From NCBI RefSeq assembly GCF_016862915.1, contig NZ_BONW01000017.1, forward strand, positions 124,001-188,000: a DNA stretch of 64,000 nucleotides. The letters run 5' to 3'. The position numbers and the translations under genes are program-made. Source of the stretch: Plantactinospora endophytica (lineage in GTDB: Bacteria; Actinomycetota; Actinomycetes; Mycobacteriales; Micromonosporaceae). Position 1 is the first letter of the stretch, and every line of letters begins with the position of its first letter. The notes under the pieces are model-generated. The model was not told the origin of the DNA. It did not search any database and worked only from the letters and a program-made list of their open reading frames with translations. Shown here piece after piece: positions 1 through 8,408 of this stretch.

Positions 1-542
1 AGGGCGCACACGGCCGGGTCGGCGACCTGTCGCAGTACGTACGCTCGCAGAGCGAGGGCATGTTCGACGTGCTCGCCTCGGACGAGTCGGCGACCGGTGG
101 CGAGATGCTCACCGCCGCCGCCTTCGCCGAGATCCGCGAGGTGGTCAGCCGGTTCTACAAGTTGATCTTCGTGGACACCGGCAACAACGTCCGGGCCCAG
201 AACTGGCAGGCGGCGATCGACGCCACCGACCAGCTCGTGGTGACCATGTCGGCCCGTAACGACTCCGCCGAGACGGCCGCCCGGATGCTGGACCACCTGG
301 AGCAGAGCGGCCGGCAGCGGCTCGTCCGGCAGGCGGTGACGGTGGTCTCCATGCCGCCGTCCCGCAAGGAGATCGACCTGCCGGCGATCGAGCGGCACTT
401 CGCCGCCCGCACCAGGGCGGTGCTGCTGGCGCCGTACGAGCGGTTGATCGACACCGGCGAGCCGATCCGGTACGCCCAGCTCTCCTCCGCGACCCGGGAC
501 GCCTGGCTCAAGATCGCCGCCGCCGTGGCCGAGGGGCTCTGA
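1..542 (+). CDS. MinD/ParA-like P-loop ATPase, C-terminal part (5' end outside window)
   Basis: The reading frame is open from base 3 and ends at a TGA at 540-542, giving about 179 residues of the C-terminal half of a MinD/ParA-type ATPase. Visible are the strand-plus-Asp segment of the Walker B region (LIFVDTGNN), the downstream DQLVVTMSARNDS segment and a helical C-terminus. The Walker A P-loop must lie upstream of the window. The family binds ATP at the membrane or nucleoid. In actinobacteria this variant, typically with a Pro-rich N-terminus, is related to EspI/MinD-like proteins, but the N-terminus cannot be seen. It converges on DUF3151, and the 200 bp between them holds degenerate repeats. 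Confidence 0.75.
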   Translation, partial: GAHGRVGDLSQYVRSQSEGMFDVLASDESATGGEMLTAAAFAEIREVVSRFYKLIFVDTGNNVRAQNWQAAIDATDQLVVTMSARNDSAETAARMLDHLEQSGRQRLVRQAVTVVSMPPSRKEIDLPAIERHFAARTRAVLLAPYERLIDTGEPIRYAQLSSATRDAWLKIAAAVAEGL

Positions 543-620
543 CCTCCGGACACGGCGGCCCCTCGACCCGGCGGTACGCCCGCCCGGCTACGGCGGCTAC
601 GGCTCTCGCGCCAGAAAGCG

Positions 621-795
621 CCCCGGCCGACAGGTCGAAGTCGCGGAGTCAGGCGCTGGAGAGTGCCCCAGGCCGACCGGTCGAAGTCGCGGGCTCGGAC
701 GCCGGACAGCGCCCCCGGCTAACAGCTCACAGTCGCGGGCTCAGGTGCCGGAGAGGGCGTCCCCGGCCGCCGGGTCGCAGTCGCGGAGGAACTGC
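621..795. repeat. Four imperfect ~46 bp tandem repeats over the 3' end of the DUF3151 gene
   Basis: Units start near 621, 666, 712 and 761, each with a CCCCgGCCGAc start, an AGTCGCGG core and a GcCGGAgAG tail. The fourth unit lies inside the end of the DUF3151 coding region and the third contains its stop codon. The first two are decayed copies in the intergenic space. Function unknown; slippage or local duplication is the simplest reading. Confidence 0.6.
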
Positions 796-1169
796 GCGCA
801 GCGGGCCGCCTCGTCGGACTCGCCGATCTCGCCGGCCGCCCGGGACAGCACGTGCAGGCAGCGCAGGAAACCCTGGTTCGGCCCGTGGTTCCACGGCACC
901 GGACCGTGTCCCTTCCAGCCGTTGCGGCGGAGCTGGTCCAGCCCCCGGTGATAGCCGGTGCGGGCGTACGCGTAGGCGGCGACGACCTGGCCGGAGTCGA
1001 GCGCCCGCGCGCCCAGCGCCGCCCAGGCCGCACTGAACGTCGGGTGCTGTGCGGCGACCGAGGCGTACGCCTCGTCGGTGTCCGCCGACCGCGCGTCGGC
1101 GAGCGCCGCCTCGGCCCCGTCGTCTGCGGGCAGCAGGGTGGCCGGCGGTTCGGGCAAGAGGTTCTGCAT
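741..1169 (-). CDS. DUF3151 family protein
   Basis: The 142-residue protein starts MQNLLPEPP at the ATG at 1167-1169, typical of the short actinobacterial DUF3151 proteins, whose function is unknown. It has helical repeats resembling TPR pairs (AWAALGARALDSGQVVAAYAYARTGY and a second helix pair near 100-130) and the motif NGWKGHGPVPWNHGPNQGFLRCL. No signal peptide or membrane segment is visible. A much longer open frame runs upstream, but it is GC-driven read-through antisense to the LOG and aldolase genes. The gene is divergent from the LOG-family gene. Its 3' end sits inside a tandem repeat. Confidence 0.8.
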   Translation of the reverse strand: MQNLLPEPPATLLPADDGAEAALADARSADTDEAYASVAAQHPTFSAAWAALGARALDSGQVVAAYAYARTGYHRGLDQLRRNGWKGHGPVPWNHGPNQGFLRCLHVLSRAAGEIGESDEAARCAQFLRDCDPAAGDALSGT

Positions 1170-1326
1170 CGGACCATTCAACCCGGCCGCCAGCAGCGAT
1201 GGCGAGCGGGGTGTGTCACGTGGCATGGCTGAACGGCTGATGGATCCGTCACGCGTGCGGCCGGTGCGGTTCGGCCGGGACTGGACTACAAATGGAGGTC
1301 CGGAGCCTCCCCAGGACCCGGTAACA

Positions 1327-1359
1327 GAGAGCCCGGCGACCTGGTGTCGTCGGGCTCTC
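1327..1359 (+). other. Strong hairpin in the leader of the LOG-family gene
   Basis: GAGAGCCCG (1327-1335) pairs with CGGGCTCTC (1351-1359), and 1336-1340 pairs with 1346-1350 (one G:U), leaving a 5 nt loop: a 14 bp stem. It lies between two divergent genes, about 70 nt before the chosen GTG. No T-tract follows on either strand, so it may be a leader structure or a factor-dependent terminator. Confidence 0.5.
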
Positions 1360-1430
1360 GCCGATTCCGCCCCATCTGTGGTCGACTTCCCGGTTCCGGG
1401 CCGGTTGCCTGGCGGGGGCAAGATGGCAGG

Positions 1431-2669
1431 GTGCCTACCCCACCGCCCGCAGACGTACTCGAACCGCACGACGACACCGTCGACGAGATCGAGTCCCGCG
1501 CGGAACTGGATCTCCACCTCCGGACCGGCAGCCTGGCCGGGCTGACCGTGCAGGGGCTTCGGCTGGATCTCGATCCGGTGCCGGACCTGACCACGGTCGA
1601 CCTGACCGACACCCTGTTCGCCGGGTGCCGGTTCGTCTCCCGCGAGGTGGAGGCGGAGCTGGTCCGGCGCGGCGCGACCGTGGTGCCGGCGTTCGGGGAG
1701 CTGCCGTACCCGACGCACCCGTCCCGGCTCTATGCCGCCGACGAACTGGCCCACGGGTTCGAGACCGACGGCTTCGCCGGGATGTACGACACCGTGGTCT
1801 ACGAGCACTTCCGGCGGCACGGTGGTGCGCTGCCGGAACTCCGGGAGGCGCTGGCCCAGCGGCTGCACGACCACGCCGTCGACAACGCGCTCGCCGACGC
1901 CACCCGGTCCTGGCTGACCCGGCACGGGCCGGCCTCGGTGGTCGGGGTGATGGGCGGGCACGCGGTACCGCGCGGCACTTCGGCGTACCGGTTGGCCGCG
2001 ACGCTGGGCTGGGAACTGGCCCGGGCCGGTCGGCTGGTGGTGACCGGTGGCGGGCCGGGGGTGATGGAAGCGGCCAACCTGGGCGCCTACCTCGCCGAGC
2101 GGTCGGCGGACGAACTCACCTCCGCGATCGACCTGCTGGCCGCCGCGCCGGACTTCACCGACCACGATCCCTACACCGCAGCGGCGCTCCAGGTCCGGGC
2201 CCGGTTCGCACCGGCGGTACCGCAGCCCCGCACCGGGAACGGGAACGGGAACGGGCGCCGGGACGCCGACCCGGACCGGTGGGCCCGGCAGGGCGGGCTC
2301 GCCATCCCCACCTGGCTGTACGGGCACGAGCCGGCGAACCTCTTCGCCGGCCGGATCGCCAAGTATTTCTCCAACGCGATCCGCGAGGACACCATCCTCC
2401 GACTGGCCCGGGGCGGGATCGTCTTCGCCGCCGGCCGGGCCGGCACGGTGCAGGAGGTGTTCCAGGCGGCCACCAAGACGTTCTACGGCACCGACGGCGC
2501 CAGCGGTCCGTACGTCTTCCTGGACCGCGCCTTCTGGACCCAGACGCTGCCGATCGAGGCCCTGTTGCGCCCGCTGCTGGCTCTCGCTCCCGCCGGTGAC
2601 CTGGCCCGTTCGGTGCACGTCACCGACGACGTGCACGAGGCCGTCCGGCTGCTCACCACCGCGCCGTAG
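1431..2669 (+). CDS. LOG-family (lysine decarboxylase-like) Rossmann-fold protein
   Basis: About 412 residues from the GTG at 1431; an in-frame upstream ATG at 1344 would lie inside the leader hairpin and is less likely. The LOG/TIGR00730 nucleotide-binding signature is visible: GVMGGHAVPRG, then GGGPGVMEAANLGAYL, then GRAGTVQEVFQAATKTFY in place of the classical PGGxGTxxE. LOG proteins cleave nucleoside 5'-monophosphates (cytokinin riboside monophosphate in the best-studied cases) or belong to the PpnN-like group. This one is longer than the ~190-residue small LOGs and carries a ~100-residue N-terminal region plus a middle linker, like actinobacterial long LOG-like proteins. Substrate unknown. 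It converges on fba. Confidence 0.75.
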   Translation: MPTPPPADVLEPHDDTVDEIESRAELDLHLRTGSLAGLTVQGLRLDLDPVPDLTTVDLTDTLFAGCRFVSREVEAELVRRGATVVPAFGELPYPTHPSRLYAADELAHGFETDGFAGMYDTVVYEHFRRHGGALPELREALAQRLHDHAVDNALADATRSWLTRHGPASVVGVMGGHAVPRGTSAYRLAATLGWELARAGRLVVTGGGPGVMEAANLGAYLAERSADELTSAIDLLAAAPDFTDHDPYTAAALQVRARFAPAVPQPRTGNGNGNGRRDADPDRWARQGGLAIPTWLYGHEPANLFAGRIAKYFSNAIREDTILRLARGGIVFAAGRAGTVQEVFQAATKTFYGTDGASGPYVFLDRAFWTQTLPIEALLRPLLALAPAGDLARSVHVTDDVHEAVRLLTTAP

Positions 2670-2690
2670 CCAGCGGCGACCGCCCGGGAC

Positions 2691-2741
2691 GGGTGGGCCG
2701 GCCGGTACCGGAAGTTCCGGCACCGGTCGCGCGGCCCACCC
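2691..2741. terminator. Bidirectional terminator-like hairpin between LOG and fba
   Basis: GGGTGGGCCG (2691-2700) pairs with CGGCCCACCC (2732-2741). Inside, CCGGT (2702-2706) pairs with ACCGG (2722-2726), with a further short stem within. It sits between two convergent stop codons and can serve both strands. There is no clear T-tract, as is usual in high-GC actinobacteria. Confidence 0.6.
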
Positions 2742-2764
2742 ACCGCCGGGTGTTCGCCGGGGTA

Positions 2765-3793
2765 CTACTTGGCCAGCGTCGTACCGGTCGAGCGCAGGTG
2801 CTCGCACGCCTCGGCGACCCGCTGCGCCATCCCCGCCTCGGCCGCCTTGCCCCAGACCCGAGGGTCGTACATCTTCTTGTTGCCGACCTCGCCGTCGACC
2901 TTCAGCACGCCGTCGTAGTTGCGGAACATGTGGTCCGCGACCGGCCGGGTGAAGGTGTACTGCGTGTCGGTGTCGATGTTCATCTTCACCACGCCGTAGT
3001 CGAGCGCCTCGCGGATCTCGGAGAGCAGCGAGCCGGAGCCGCCGTGGAACACCAGGCTGAGCGGCTTGTCGCCCTTGTTGTACTTGGCGCCGACCGCCTG
3101 CTGGATCTCGTTGAGGATCTCCGGGCGGAGCTTGACGTTGCCGGGCTTGTAGACGCCGTGCACGTTGCCGAAGGTCAGCGCCGCCATGTAGCGGCCCTTC
3201 TCGCCGAGGCCGAGCGCGTCGACCATGGCGATGCCGTCCTCGACGGTGGTGTAGAGCTTCTCGTTGATCGCGTTCTCGACGCCGTCCTCCTCGCCGCCGA
3301 CCACGCCGACCTCGATCTCCAGCACGATGTGCCCGGCCGCCGCCTCGTCGAGGAGCTGCGCGGCGATTTCGAGGTTCTCCCCGACCGGTACGGCGGAGCC
3401 GTCCCACATGTGCGACTGGAACAGCGGCTCCTCGCCGCGCGCCACCCGCTCCTTGGAGATCGCCATCAGCGGCCGGACGAACTTGTCGAGCTTGTCCTTC
3501 GGGCAGTGGTCGGTGTGCAGCGCGATGTTGACCGGGTAGTTCTTGGCCACCTCGCGGGCGTACGCGGCGAACGCCGCCGCGCCGGTCACCATGTCCTTGA
3601 CGGTCGGGCCGGAGAGGTACTCGGCGCCACCGGTCGAGACCTGGACGATGCCGTCGCTCTCCGCGTCGGCGAAACCGCGCAGCGCCGCGTTCAGGGTCTG
3701 CGAGGACGTCACGTTGATCGCGGGGTACGCATACCGGCCCGCCTTGGCGCGGTCAAGCATCTCCGCGTAGACCTCGGGGGAAGCGATGGGCAT
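2765..3793 (-). CDS. fba: Class II fructose-bisphosphate aldolase
   Basis: A 342-residue Zn-dependent class II aldolase that reversibly cleaves fructose-1,6-bisphosphate to DHAP and glyceraldehyde-3-phosphate in cytosolic glycolysis/gluconeogenesis. Class II signatures are visible: NIALHTDHCPK (Zn and catalytic region), a Glu-rich EIEVGVVGGEEDG segment, GNVHGVYKPG, VFHGGSGS and KMNIDTDTQYTF. Length matches actinobacterial Fba (~340). The ATG is preceded by AAGGAGCG at good spacing. About 220 bp separate it from the upstream membrane-protein gene on the same strand, so it probably has its own promoter. Confidence 0.95.
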   Translation of the reverse strand: MPIASPEVYAEMLDRAKAGRYAYPAINVTSSQTLNAALRGFADAESDGIVQVSTGGAEYLSGPTVKDMVTGAAAFAAYAREVAKNYPVNIALHTDHCPKDKLDKFVRPLMAISKERVARGEEPLFQSHMWDGSAVPVGENLEIAAQLLDEAAAGHIVLEIEVGVVGGEEDGVENAINEKLYTTVEDGIAMVDALGLGEKGRYMAALTFGNVHGVYKPGNVKLRPEILNEIQQAVGAKYNKGDKPLSLVFHGGSGSLLSEIREALDYGVVKMNIDTDTQYTFTRPVADHMFRNYDGVLKVDGEVGNKKMYDPRVWGKAAEAGMAQRVAEACEHLRSTGTTLAK

Positions 3794-4015
3794 GTGAAAC
3801 GCTCCTTACTAACCGCTCTCGGCCTGCTCGGCCGCTGTCTGAATGAACCTTCTTCAACCCCCTGCCGGTCCGTCGTGGCCGCAGGTGATGTCGAGGCGCG
3901 GGTGCCGCGCGGTTCAGGTTGAAAAGGGTTCGGTGGGTACGCCCGGACCGCGCTGTCCTCCGCCCCGAAGTATCCCGCAGGCCGCTCGCACCACTTCACC
4001 CCACCCGGCCCCGGC

Positions 4016-4402
4016 TCAGCGTTCGGACCGGCCCGGCCAGACGACACCGATCAGCCAGCTCACCACCGCCATCACGATCGCACCGTAGAAGGCCGGCCAG
4101 AAGCCGTCGATCTGGAAGGGCAGGTCGAACACGTGCGCGATCCAGTCCGTGAGCAGGAACAGCAGCGCGTTCACGACCAGCGCGAACAGTCCCAGGGTCA
4201 GGACGTAGAAGACGCAGCCGACGACGCGGATGATCGGCTTGAGTACCGCGTTGACCACCCCGAAGATGAACGCGACCACGAGTACGGTCAGCGCGTCCTC
4301 GCCGGTGGTGCGGCCGGTCAGCTCGATGCCGGGCACCACCAGGCTGGTGACCCACAGCGCAAGTGCGCTGATCACCAGCCTGATCAGGAAGCCCACCGCC
4401 AC
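4016..4402 (-). CDS. Phage holin family / DUF360-type small membrane protein
   Basis: A 128-residue, very hydrophobic protein with four predicted membrane helices: residues 4-24, about 36-56, 61-85 and 103-122. The pattern matches the Phage_holin_4_2 (YvlD-like) family, including GVVNAVLKPIIRV and LTLGLFALVVNALLF. Despite the name these are widespread chromosomal membrane proteins with no proven holin role. The start is a GTG at 4400-4402; a nearby ATG is out of frame. It lies upstream of fba on the same strand but 220 bp away. Confidence 0.85.
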   Translation of the reverse strand: MAVGFLIRLVISALALWVTSLVVPGIELTGRTTGEDALTVLVVAFIFGVVNAVLKPIIRVVGCVFYVLTLGLFALVVNALLFLLTDWIAHVFDLPFQIDGFWPAFYGAIVMAVVSWLIGVVWPGRSER

Positions 4403-4530
4403 ATCGTGGCACGTGACCCGTTCCGGGACGGGCGGTTTAGCCCGGTCCGGGACCGGGCACCGTGCTCCGGGTACGGGCCGTCCGATCAGCCCGTACGGTG
4501 GAGAAAGACGCCGACCGGCAGGAGTGGGAC

Positions 4531-4746
4531 ATGGGCCAGCCCGACGAGGACTTCGCTCCCGGCGACCACCTCGCCCCGGACGAGCGCGATCCGGAGGCGC
4601 CGGCCGAGGACGCCGTGGAGCAGGCGACCGTCGCGGACCCGAACACCGAGGACCAGCCGGAGGTGCAGCGCGGGCTGGAAGTGGACGAGTGGGACGCCCT
4701 CGAACAGGCCCGGGTGGTCGGTCCGCAGGACGACGACTACCGCTGA
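4531..4746 (+). CDS. Small acidic protein of unknown function
   Basis: A 71-residue protein starting at the ATG at 4531, chosen because GGAG lies 7 nt upstream; an earlier TTG-type start has no ribosome binding site. It is strongly acidic and rich in Asp, Glu, Pro and Ala, with few hydrophobic residues and no cysteine, so it is probably disordered. No family is recognised. The 3' end (DDDYR and stop) lies in a ~46 bp direct repeat. It converges on the glycosyltransferase gene. Confidence 0.6.
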   Translation: MGQPDEDFAPGDHLAPDERDPEAPAEDAVEQATVADPNTEDQPEVQRGLEVDEWDALEQARVVGPQDDDYR

Positions 4747-4822
4747 GCCGACGGTCGCGTTACCGCCGAGCCCCCACGACGACTGCCGGCGAGTCGACGG
4801 TCGCGTTACCGCCGGGCCGCCG
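4731..4822. repeat. Two ~46 bp direct repeats bridging two convergent stop codons
   Basis: Copy 1 (4731-4776) and copy 2 (4777-4822) share CGACGACT and a 20-base core beginning CGACGGTCGCGTTACC. Copy 1 contains the stop of the small acidic gene and copy 2 the stop of the glycosyltransferase gene. Confidence 0.65.
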
Positions 4823-6437
4823 CCGGGAGCGGTAGCGCGTCCAGAGTGTCCGCGAGGGTCGGCGGCGGGCCGGTGATCTCCGCCGATTCGCCCGTTCCGG
4901 CGAGCAGCCGGCGGTAGACCCCGGTGAGGATCTCGGCCTGGGCCGTCCAGGTCCAACCGGTCAGCAGCCCCGGCCGGTCGTACGCGGCCCGGTAGCGTTC
5001 CCGGTCCGCGAGTACCGCCCGGACGGCGCGGGCGTAGTCGGCCACGTCGCGGGCCCGGAACACCTCGCCCTGCCCGGTCGACCGGACCGTACCGGCCATC
5101 GTCTTCACGTCGCTGACCACCAGCGGCAGCCGGGCGTGCGCGTACTCGAAGAACTTGGTGATCAGCGCGATCTCGTGGTTGGGCCAGTGGTGGATCGGAA
5201 TCGCCCCGGCGTCGGCGCCGGCCAGGAACGGCACCACCTGCCAGTGCGAGACGTACGGCAGCACGTGCACCCGGTCGGCGACTCCGATCTTTCGCGCGTG
5301 CGCGACGAGCTTGCGCACGTACTGGAGGTCGGGGTTCACCACCAGCGCGGTGTGTACGCCGGGCAGCTCGGGCAACGCGTCGACCATGGTCCGCAGTCCC
5401 CGCTGCTCGGCGGCGCTGCCGCTGTAGACCACCAGCGGCACGTCGAGGCCGAGCCCGCAGCGCTGCCGCAGGTCGGGGACCGAGTCGTCCGACCCGTCCG
5501 GCGCGTGTTCGACGGCGGGCGCGTTCAGCACCACCGCCGGCTGTTCGGCGAGCCGGTGCTCGGCCCGGAGCAGGTCCGCCAGCGCGTCGGAGACGGTGAC
5601 CACGGCGTCGGCGTACGGGGCGTACTCGCGCTCGTGCGCCCGCATGGCGGGCAGCCAGCGGATGTTCGGTTGCCACGGCCGGATGCCCGGCAGGAACTCG
5701 TGGGCGTCCCAGACCAGCTTGACCTGTCGACCGGCCGCCTGTGCCCTGATCTTGGCACGAGCGCCGACGCCCAACATCCGGAAGTCGTTGGCGTGGATCA
5801 GGTCCGGCGCCAGTTCGTCGACCACCGGCCCGTACGCCAGTTCGTAGTCCCACAGCCCCGGTTCGAGCCGGCGCCAGGCCCCGTCCCCGAGGACCTTCTG
5901 CCAGAAGAACGTGTACCCGCGATCCCACGGGTTGCGGTAGCGGCGGGCGTACATGCCCCGGTTGTGCATCTTCGTCCGGACCCAGACCCAACGCCCGGCC
6001 AGGTCGGCCACGCCCAGCCGGGCCCGGTGCCAGAGTTCCGCCGCCCGGTTCCGGCGGCCGGCCCGGGCGGCCAGTTCGAGCTGGGCGCCCCGGAACCGCA
6101 GGTCCGCCCGCCAGGCGGCGACCTGCTGGGCCCGGTATTCGGCGATCCCGTTCGGCGGGTAGCCGAGCGGCCAGCGCAGCCAGGCCCGCTTGTACTGGTG
6201 GCGCTTGCGGAACAGCGGCTCGGGCATCGGCAGCAACCGGACCTGCGCCCCGCCGAGCTGCCAGCTCTGCGCGACCCCGGTCGGCGACCGGCCGAGCAGG
6301 ACGACCTCCCAGCCGGCGTCCGCCGCCGAGCGGGCCTGCTTCTGCACCCGGGAGTCCCCGTTGACGCCGTTGTCGACAAGCATGACGATCCGGCCCGGCA
6401 CGCGGCGGCCCGCCGCTCCGGCATCGTCAGGCGTCAT
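4806..6437 (-). CDS. Glycosyltransferase, GT4-like (GT-B fold)
   Basis: About 543 residues from the ATG at 6435-6437, preceded by GGAGACGAG. The N-terminal half begins RIVMLVDNGVNGDSRVQKQAR, a typical GT-B donor/acceptor start, and includes DLIHANDF and KLVWDAHEFLPG. The C-terminal half has PLVVYSGSAAEQRGLRTMVDAL, VHVLPYVSHWQVVPFLAGADAG and the Glu-containing HEIALITKFFEYAHARLPLVVSD, as in GT4 retaining transferases. It probably acts at the cytoplasmic face in polysaccharide or cell-envelope glycan synthesis; the sugar donor cannot be told. No other glycan genes adjoin it. Confidence 0.85.
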   Translation of the reverse strand: MTPDDAGAAGRRVPGRIVMLVDNGVNGDSRVQKQARSAADAGWEVVLLGRSPTGVAQSWQLGGAQVRLLPMPEPLFRKRHQYKRAWLRWPLGYPPNGIAEYRAQQVAAWRADLRFRGAQLELAARAGRRNRAAELWHRARLGVADLAGRWVWVRTKMHNRGMYARRYRNPWDRGYTFFWQKVLGDGAWRRLEPGLWDYELAYGPVVDELAPDLIHANDFRMLGVGARAKIRAQAAGRQVKLVWDAHEFLPGIRPWQPNIRWLPAMRAHEREYAPYADAVVTVSDALADLLRAEHRLAEQPAVVLNAPAVEHAPDGSDDSVPDLRQRCGLGLDVPLVVYSGSAAEQRGLRTMVDALPELPGVHTALVVNPDLQYVRKLVAHARKIGVADRVHVLPYVSHWQVVPFLAGADAGAIPIHHWPNHEIALITKFFEYAHARLPLVVSDVKTMAGTVRSTGQGEVFRARDVADYARAVRAVLADRERYRAAYDRPGLLTGWTWTAQAEILTGVYRRLLAGTGESAEITGPPPTLADTLDALPLPAAARR

Positions 6438-6690
6438 CTCGTCTCCGTCCCCGATCCCGGCGGCGCCGGTGCACGCCGCCGGAGCCCCGCGCACCGTCCC
6501 ACGAACCCGGCGAGTGTACGGGCCGACGCCTGCGACCAGGGCGGGAACCGGGTGACGCGAAGGTGAACAACACGCGTCGGAACCCCGCCCACCGACCGAC
6601 CCCGTAGCCGCACGGCGGCCGGCCGGGTCGCGGTCGAGACGCCGCAGCCCACCCGCAGGTCGAGCGTGGCGGGCCCGGCGACGAGCCCGG

Positions 6691-7839
6691 TCAGCGGGTG
6701 ACGCGGTCGGGATGCCGGACGACCCAGTCGGCCAGGGCGTCCCGCCGGAACGCGTCGAACAGGCTCCGGCTGAGCATCGGGTCCAGGCTCTCCATGCCGC
6801 TCCGCCGCCCGGAGTCGGGGTGCAGCGTCCAGCCGATCCCCACCGCGTCGGCGGCGGCGACCGCCCGCAGGGTGGTGAACAGCTCTGCCGGGGTCATCCC
6901 GTCGAGGTCGAGGACCAGGTTCCGGCCGAGCGCCCGGACGATCTCCGCGACCCGGACCGGGTTGACGGCGCTGGCCGGGTCGGTGATCTCGTGCAGCAGC
7001 GCCTCGGCGAACCGCTGCCCGTTGCGGTCCCGCTCGTGCGCCCCCTGGGCGAGGGCGTACCGCTGGCGCAGCAGGTCCTGCGCGCCGGCACCGTCCAGCT
7101 TCTGGCAGCCGGCCGGGAAGACACGCGTGGTGTGGTACGACCGCACCTGCTGGGGCAGGCACACCTTGACCCCGCCGACGGCGTCGGTCACCTCGCGCAG
7201 CCCGGTGTAGGTCAGCGTCGCGGTCGCGTCGAAGCGTACGCCGGTCAGCGCGGTGACGGTCCGCTCGGTCAGCGCGGCGCCCGCCGCCAGGTCGGGCCGG
7301 TGACCGGGCCGGTGACTGCCGAGGTAGAACGCGGCGCTCAGCTTGCCGAAGCCGTGCCCGGGCACCTCGACGCCGAGATCCCGGGGAAGCGAGACGAGGT
7401 AGAGCCGGCTCCGGTCCGCCGGCACGTGCACCACGAGTACGGTGTCCGCGCGGTGGCCGTTGCTCTGCCCGCCTCCGCCGTCGACGCCGAGGACGAGGAA
7501 GTTCAGCGGCTCGGCCGGGCCGGTCTGGTCCAGCGCGGGCGGCGGTGCGGCGACCTCCGGCACCGAAGGCGGCGGCCCCACGGTACGGCCGAGCATCGGC
7601 AGCGCGAGTACGCCGGTCAGGGCGAGGGCGGCACCGGCGACGGTGGCCGTCCGGCGTAGCCGCCGTCGGCGTACCGCCCGTCGGTCGATCGCGGCGCGCA
7701 GCGGCACCGGGTCCGGGGTCAGCGACTCGTGTCGGACGAACGCCGCCCGCAACTCGTCCTCGATCAGGGCCGGGTCCGGACCACCCGGGCCGGTGGCCCC
7801 GCGCTGGTCGCCGGACACCTTGATGTCGTCGTCGCTCAT
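6691..7839 (-). CDS. LytR-CpsA-Psr (LCP) family protein
   Basis: 382 residues from the ATG at 7837-7839. An N-terminal cytoplasmic segment of ~60 residues (AFVRHESLTPDPVPLRAAIDRRAVRRRRLRR) precedes one membrane helix (TVAGAALALTGVLALPML) and the extracellular LCP domain: LNFLVLGVDGG, RADTVLVVHVPADRSRLYLVSLPRD, and later the Arg-rich QRYALAQGAHERDRNGQRF. LCP proteins transfer polyprenyl-linked glycans to peptidoglycan. It starts 2 nt after the sigma-factor stop, so the two are co-translated. The charged N-terminal segment facing the sigma factor hints at anti-sigma-like pairing (inference). Confidence 0.85.
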   Translation of the reverse strand: MSDDDIKVSGDQRGATGPGGPDPALIEDELRAAFVRHESLTPDPVPLRAAIDRRAVRRRRLRRTATVAGAALALTGVLALPMLGRTVGPPPSVPEVAAPPPALDQTGPAEPLNFLVLGVDGGGGQSNGHRADTVLVVHVPADRSRLYLVSLPRDLGVEVPGHGFGKLSAAFYLGSHRPGHRPDLAAGAALTERTVTALTGVRFDATATLTYTGLREVTDAVGGVKVCLPQQVRSYHTTRVFPAGCQKLDGAGAQDLLRQRYALAQGAHERDRNGQRFAEALLHEITDPASAVNPVRVAEIVRALGRNLVLDLDGMTPAELFTTLRAVAAADAVGIGWTLHPDSGRRSGMESLDPMLSRSLFDAFRRDALADWVVRHPDRVTR

Positions 7840-7841
7840 GC

Positions 7842-8321
7842 TCAGGCCTCCACGAATTCGGCACGAAGGGTGGCGAGGGCGCGGGAGATGGCAGACCGGA
7901 CGGTGCCGACCGCACAGCCGAGCACCTCGGCGATCTCGGCGTCCGGCAGGTCCTCGTAGTAACGGAGTACCAGCGCCGCCCGCTGTCGGCGCGGCAGCCG
8001 GGCCAGCCAGGTCCACACCTGGTCCCGCTCCACGGTGGTCTCGGCGTGGTCGACGCGTACGACCACCGCCTCGTCGGGCTCCGCGCGCAGCAGCACCCGC
8101 CGCACCCAGGAACCGCGCTGCCAGTCGAGGTACTGGTTGGTCAGCATCCGGCGTACGTACCGTTCCGGAGCGTCGGCACGGGTCACCCGCCGCCAGTTGA
8201 GCTGGACCCGCACCATCGTCTCCTGTACGAGATCCTGGGCGAGATGGGGGTCGCCGGTCAGCATCACCGCATAGCGCAGCAGCGCGGTGAGTCTGGAGTC
8301 GGCGAACTCCTCGTACGTCAC
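7842..8321 (-). CDS. SigE-family RNA polymerase sigma factor (ECF type)
   Basis: About 159 residues starting MTYEEFADSRL from the GTG at 8319-8321, where GGAGG is 5 nt upstream; another GTG two codons earlier is the alternative. Region 2 spans roughly residues 10-70 (LLRYAVMLTGDPHLAQDLVQETMVRV, ERYVRRMLTNQYLDWQR). Region 4 is near 100-155 (LPRRQRAALVLRYYEDLPDAEIAEVLGC, GTVRSAISRALATLR). It belongs to the short actinobacterial SigE (SACE-type) group. It is followed at once by the LCP gene and is divergent from hen1, with a repeat-bearing 190 bp spacer. Confidence 0.88.
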   Translation of the reverse strand: MTYEEFADSRLTALLRYAVMLTGDPHLAQDLVQETMVRVQLNWRRVTRADAPERYVRRMLTNQYLDWQRGSWVRRVLLRAEPDEAVVVRVDHAETTVERDQVWTWLARLPRRQRAALVLRYYEDLPDAEIAEVLGCAVGTVRSAISRALATLRAEFVEA

Positions 8322-8408
8322 GGACACCTCCGGCCTCTTCCCTAAAGGGACGGTTCGACGGAGTCGAAAGATTGCCGGAGTCACCGAACCAGACGTCCGG
8401 TCGGCTCC

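Noticed and set aside
741-3407. Open frame of 888 codons on the minus strand across DUF3151, LOG and part of fba
   Set aside because: Only its last 142 codons match a family (DUF3151). The rest is Arg/Pro/Gly-rich antisense read-through typical of high-GC DNA.
4016-4402. Prophage remnant based on the holin-family name
   Set aside because: The Phage_holin_4_2 family is common on chromosomes, and no other phage gene is near.
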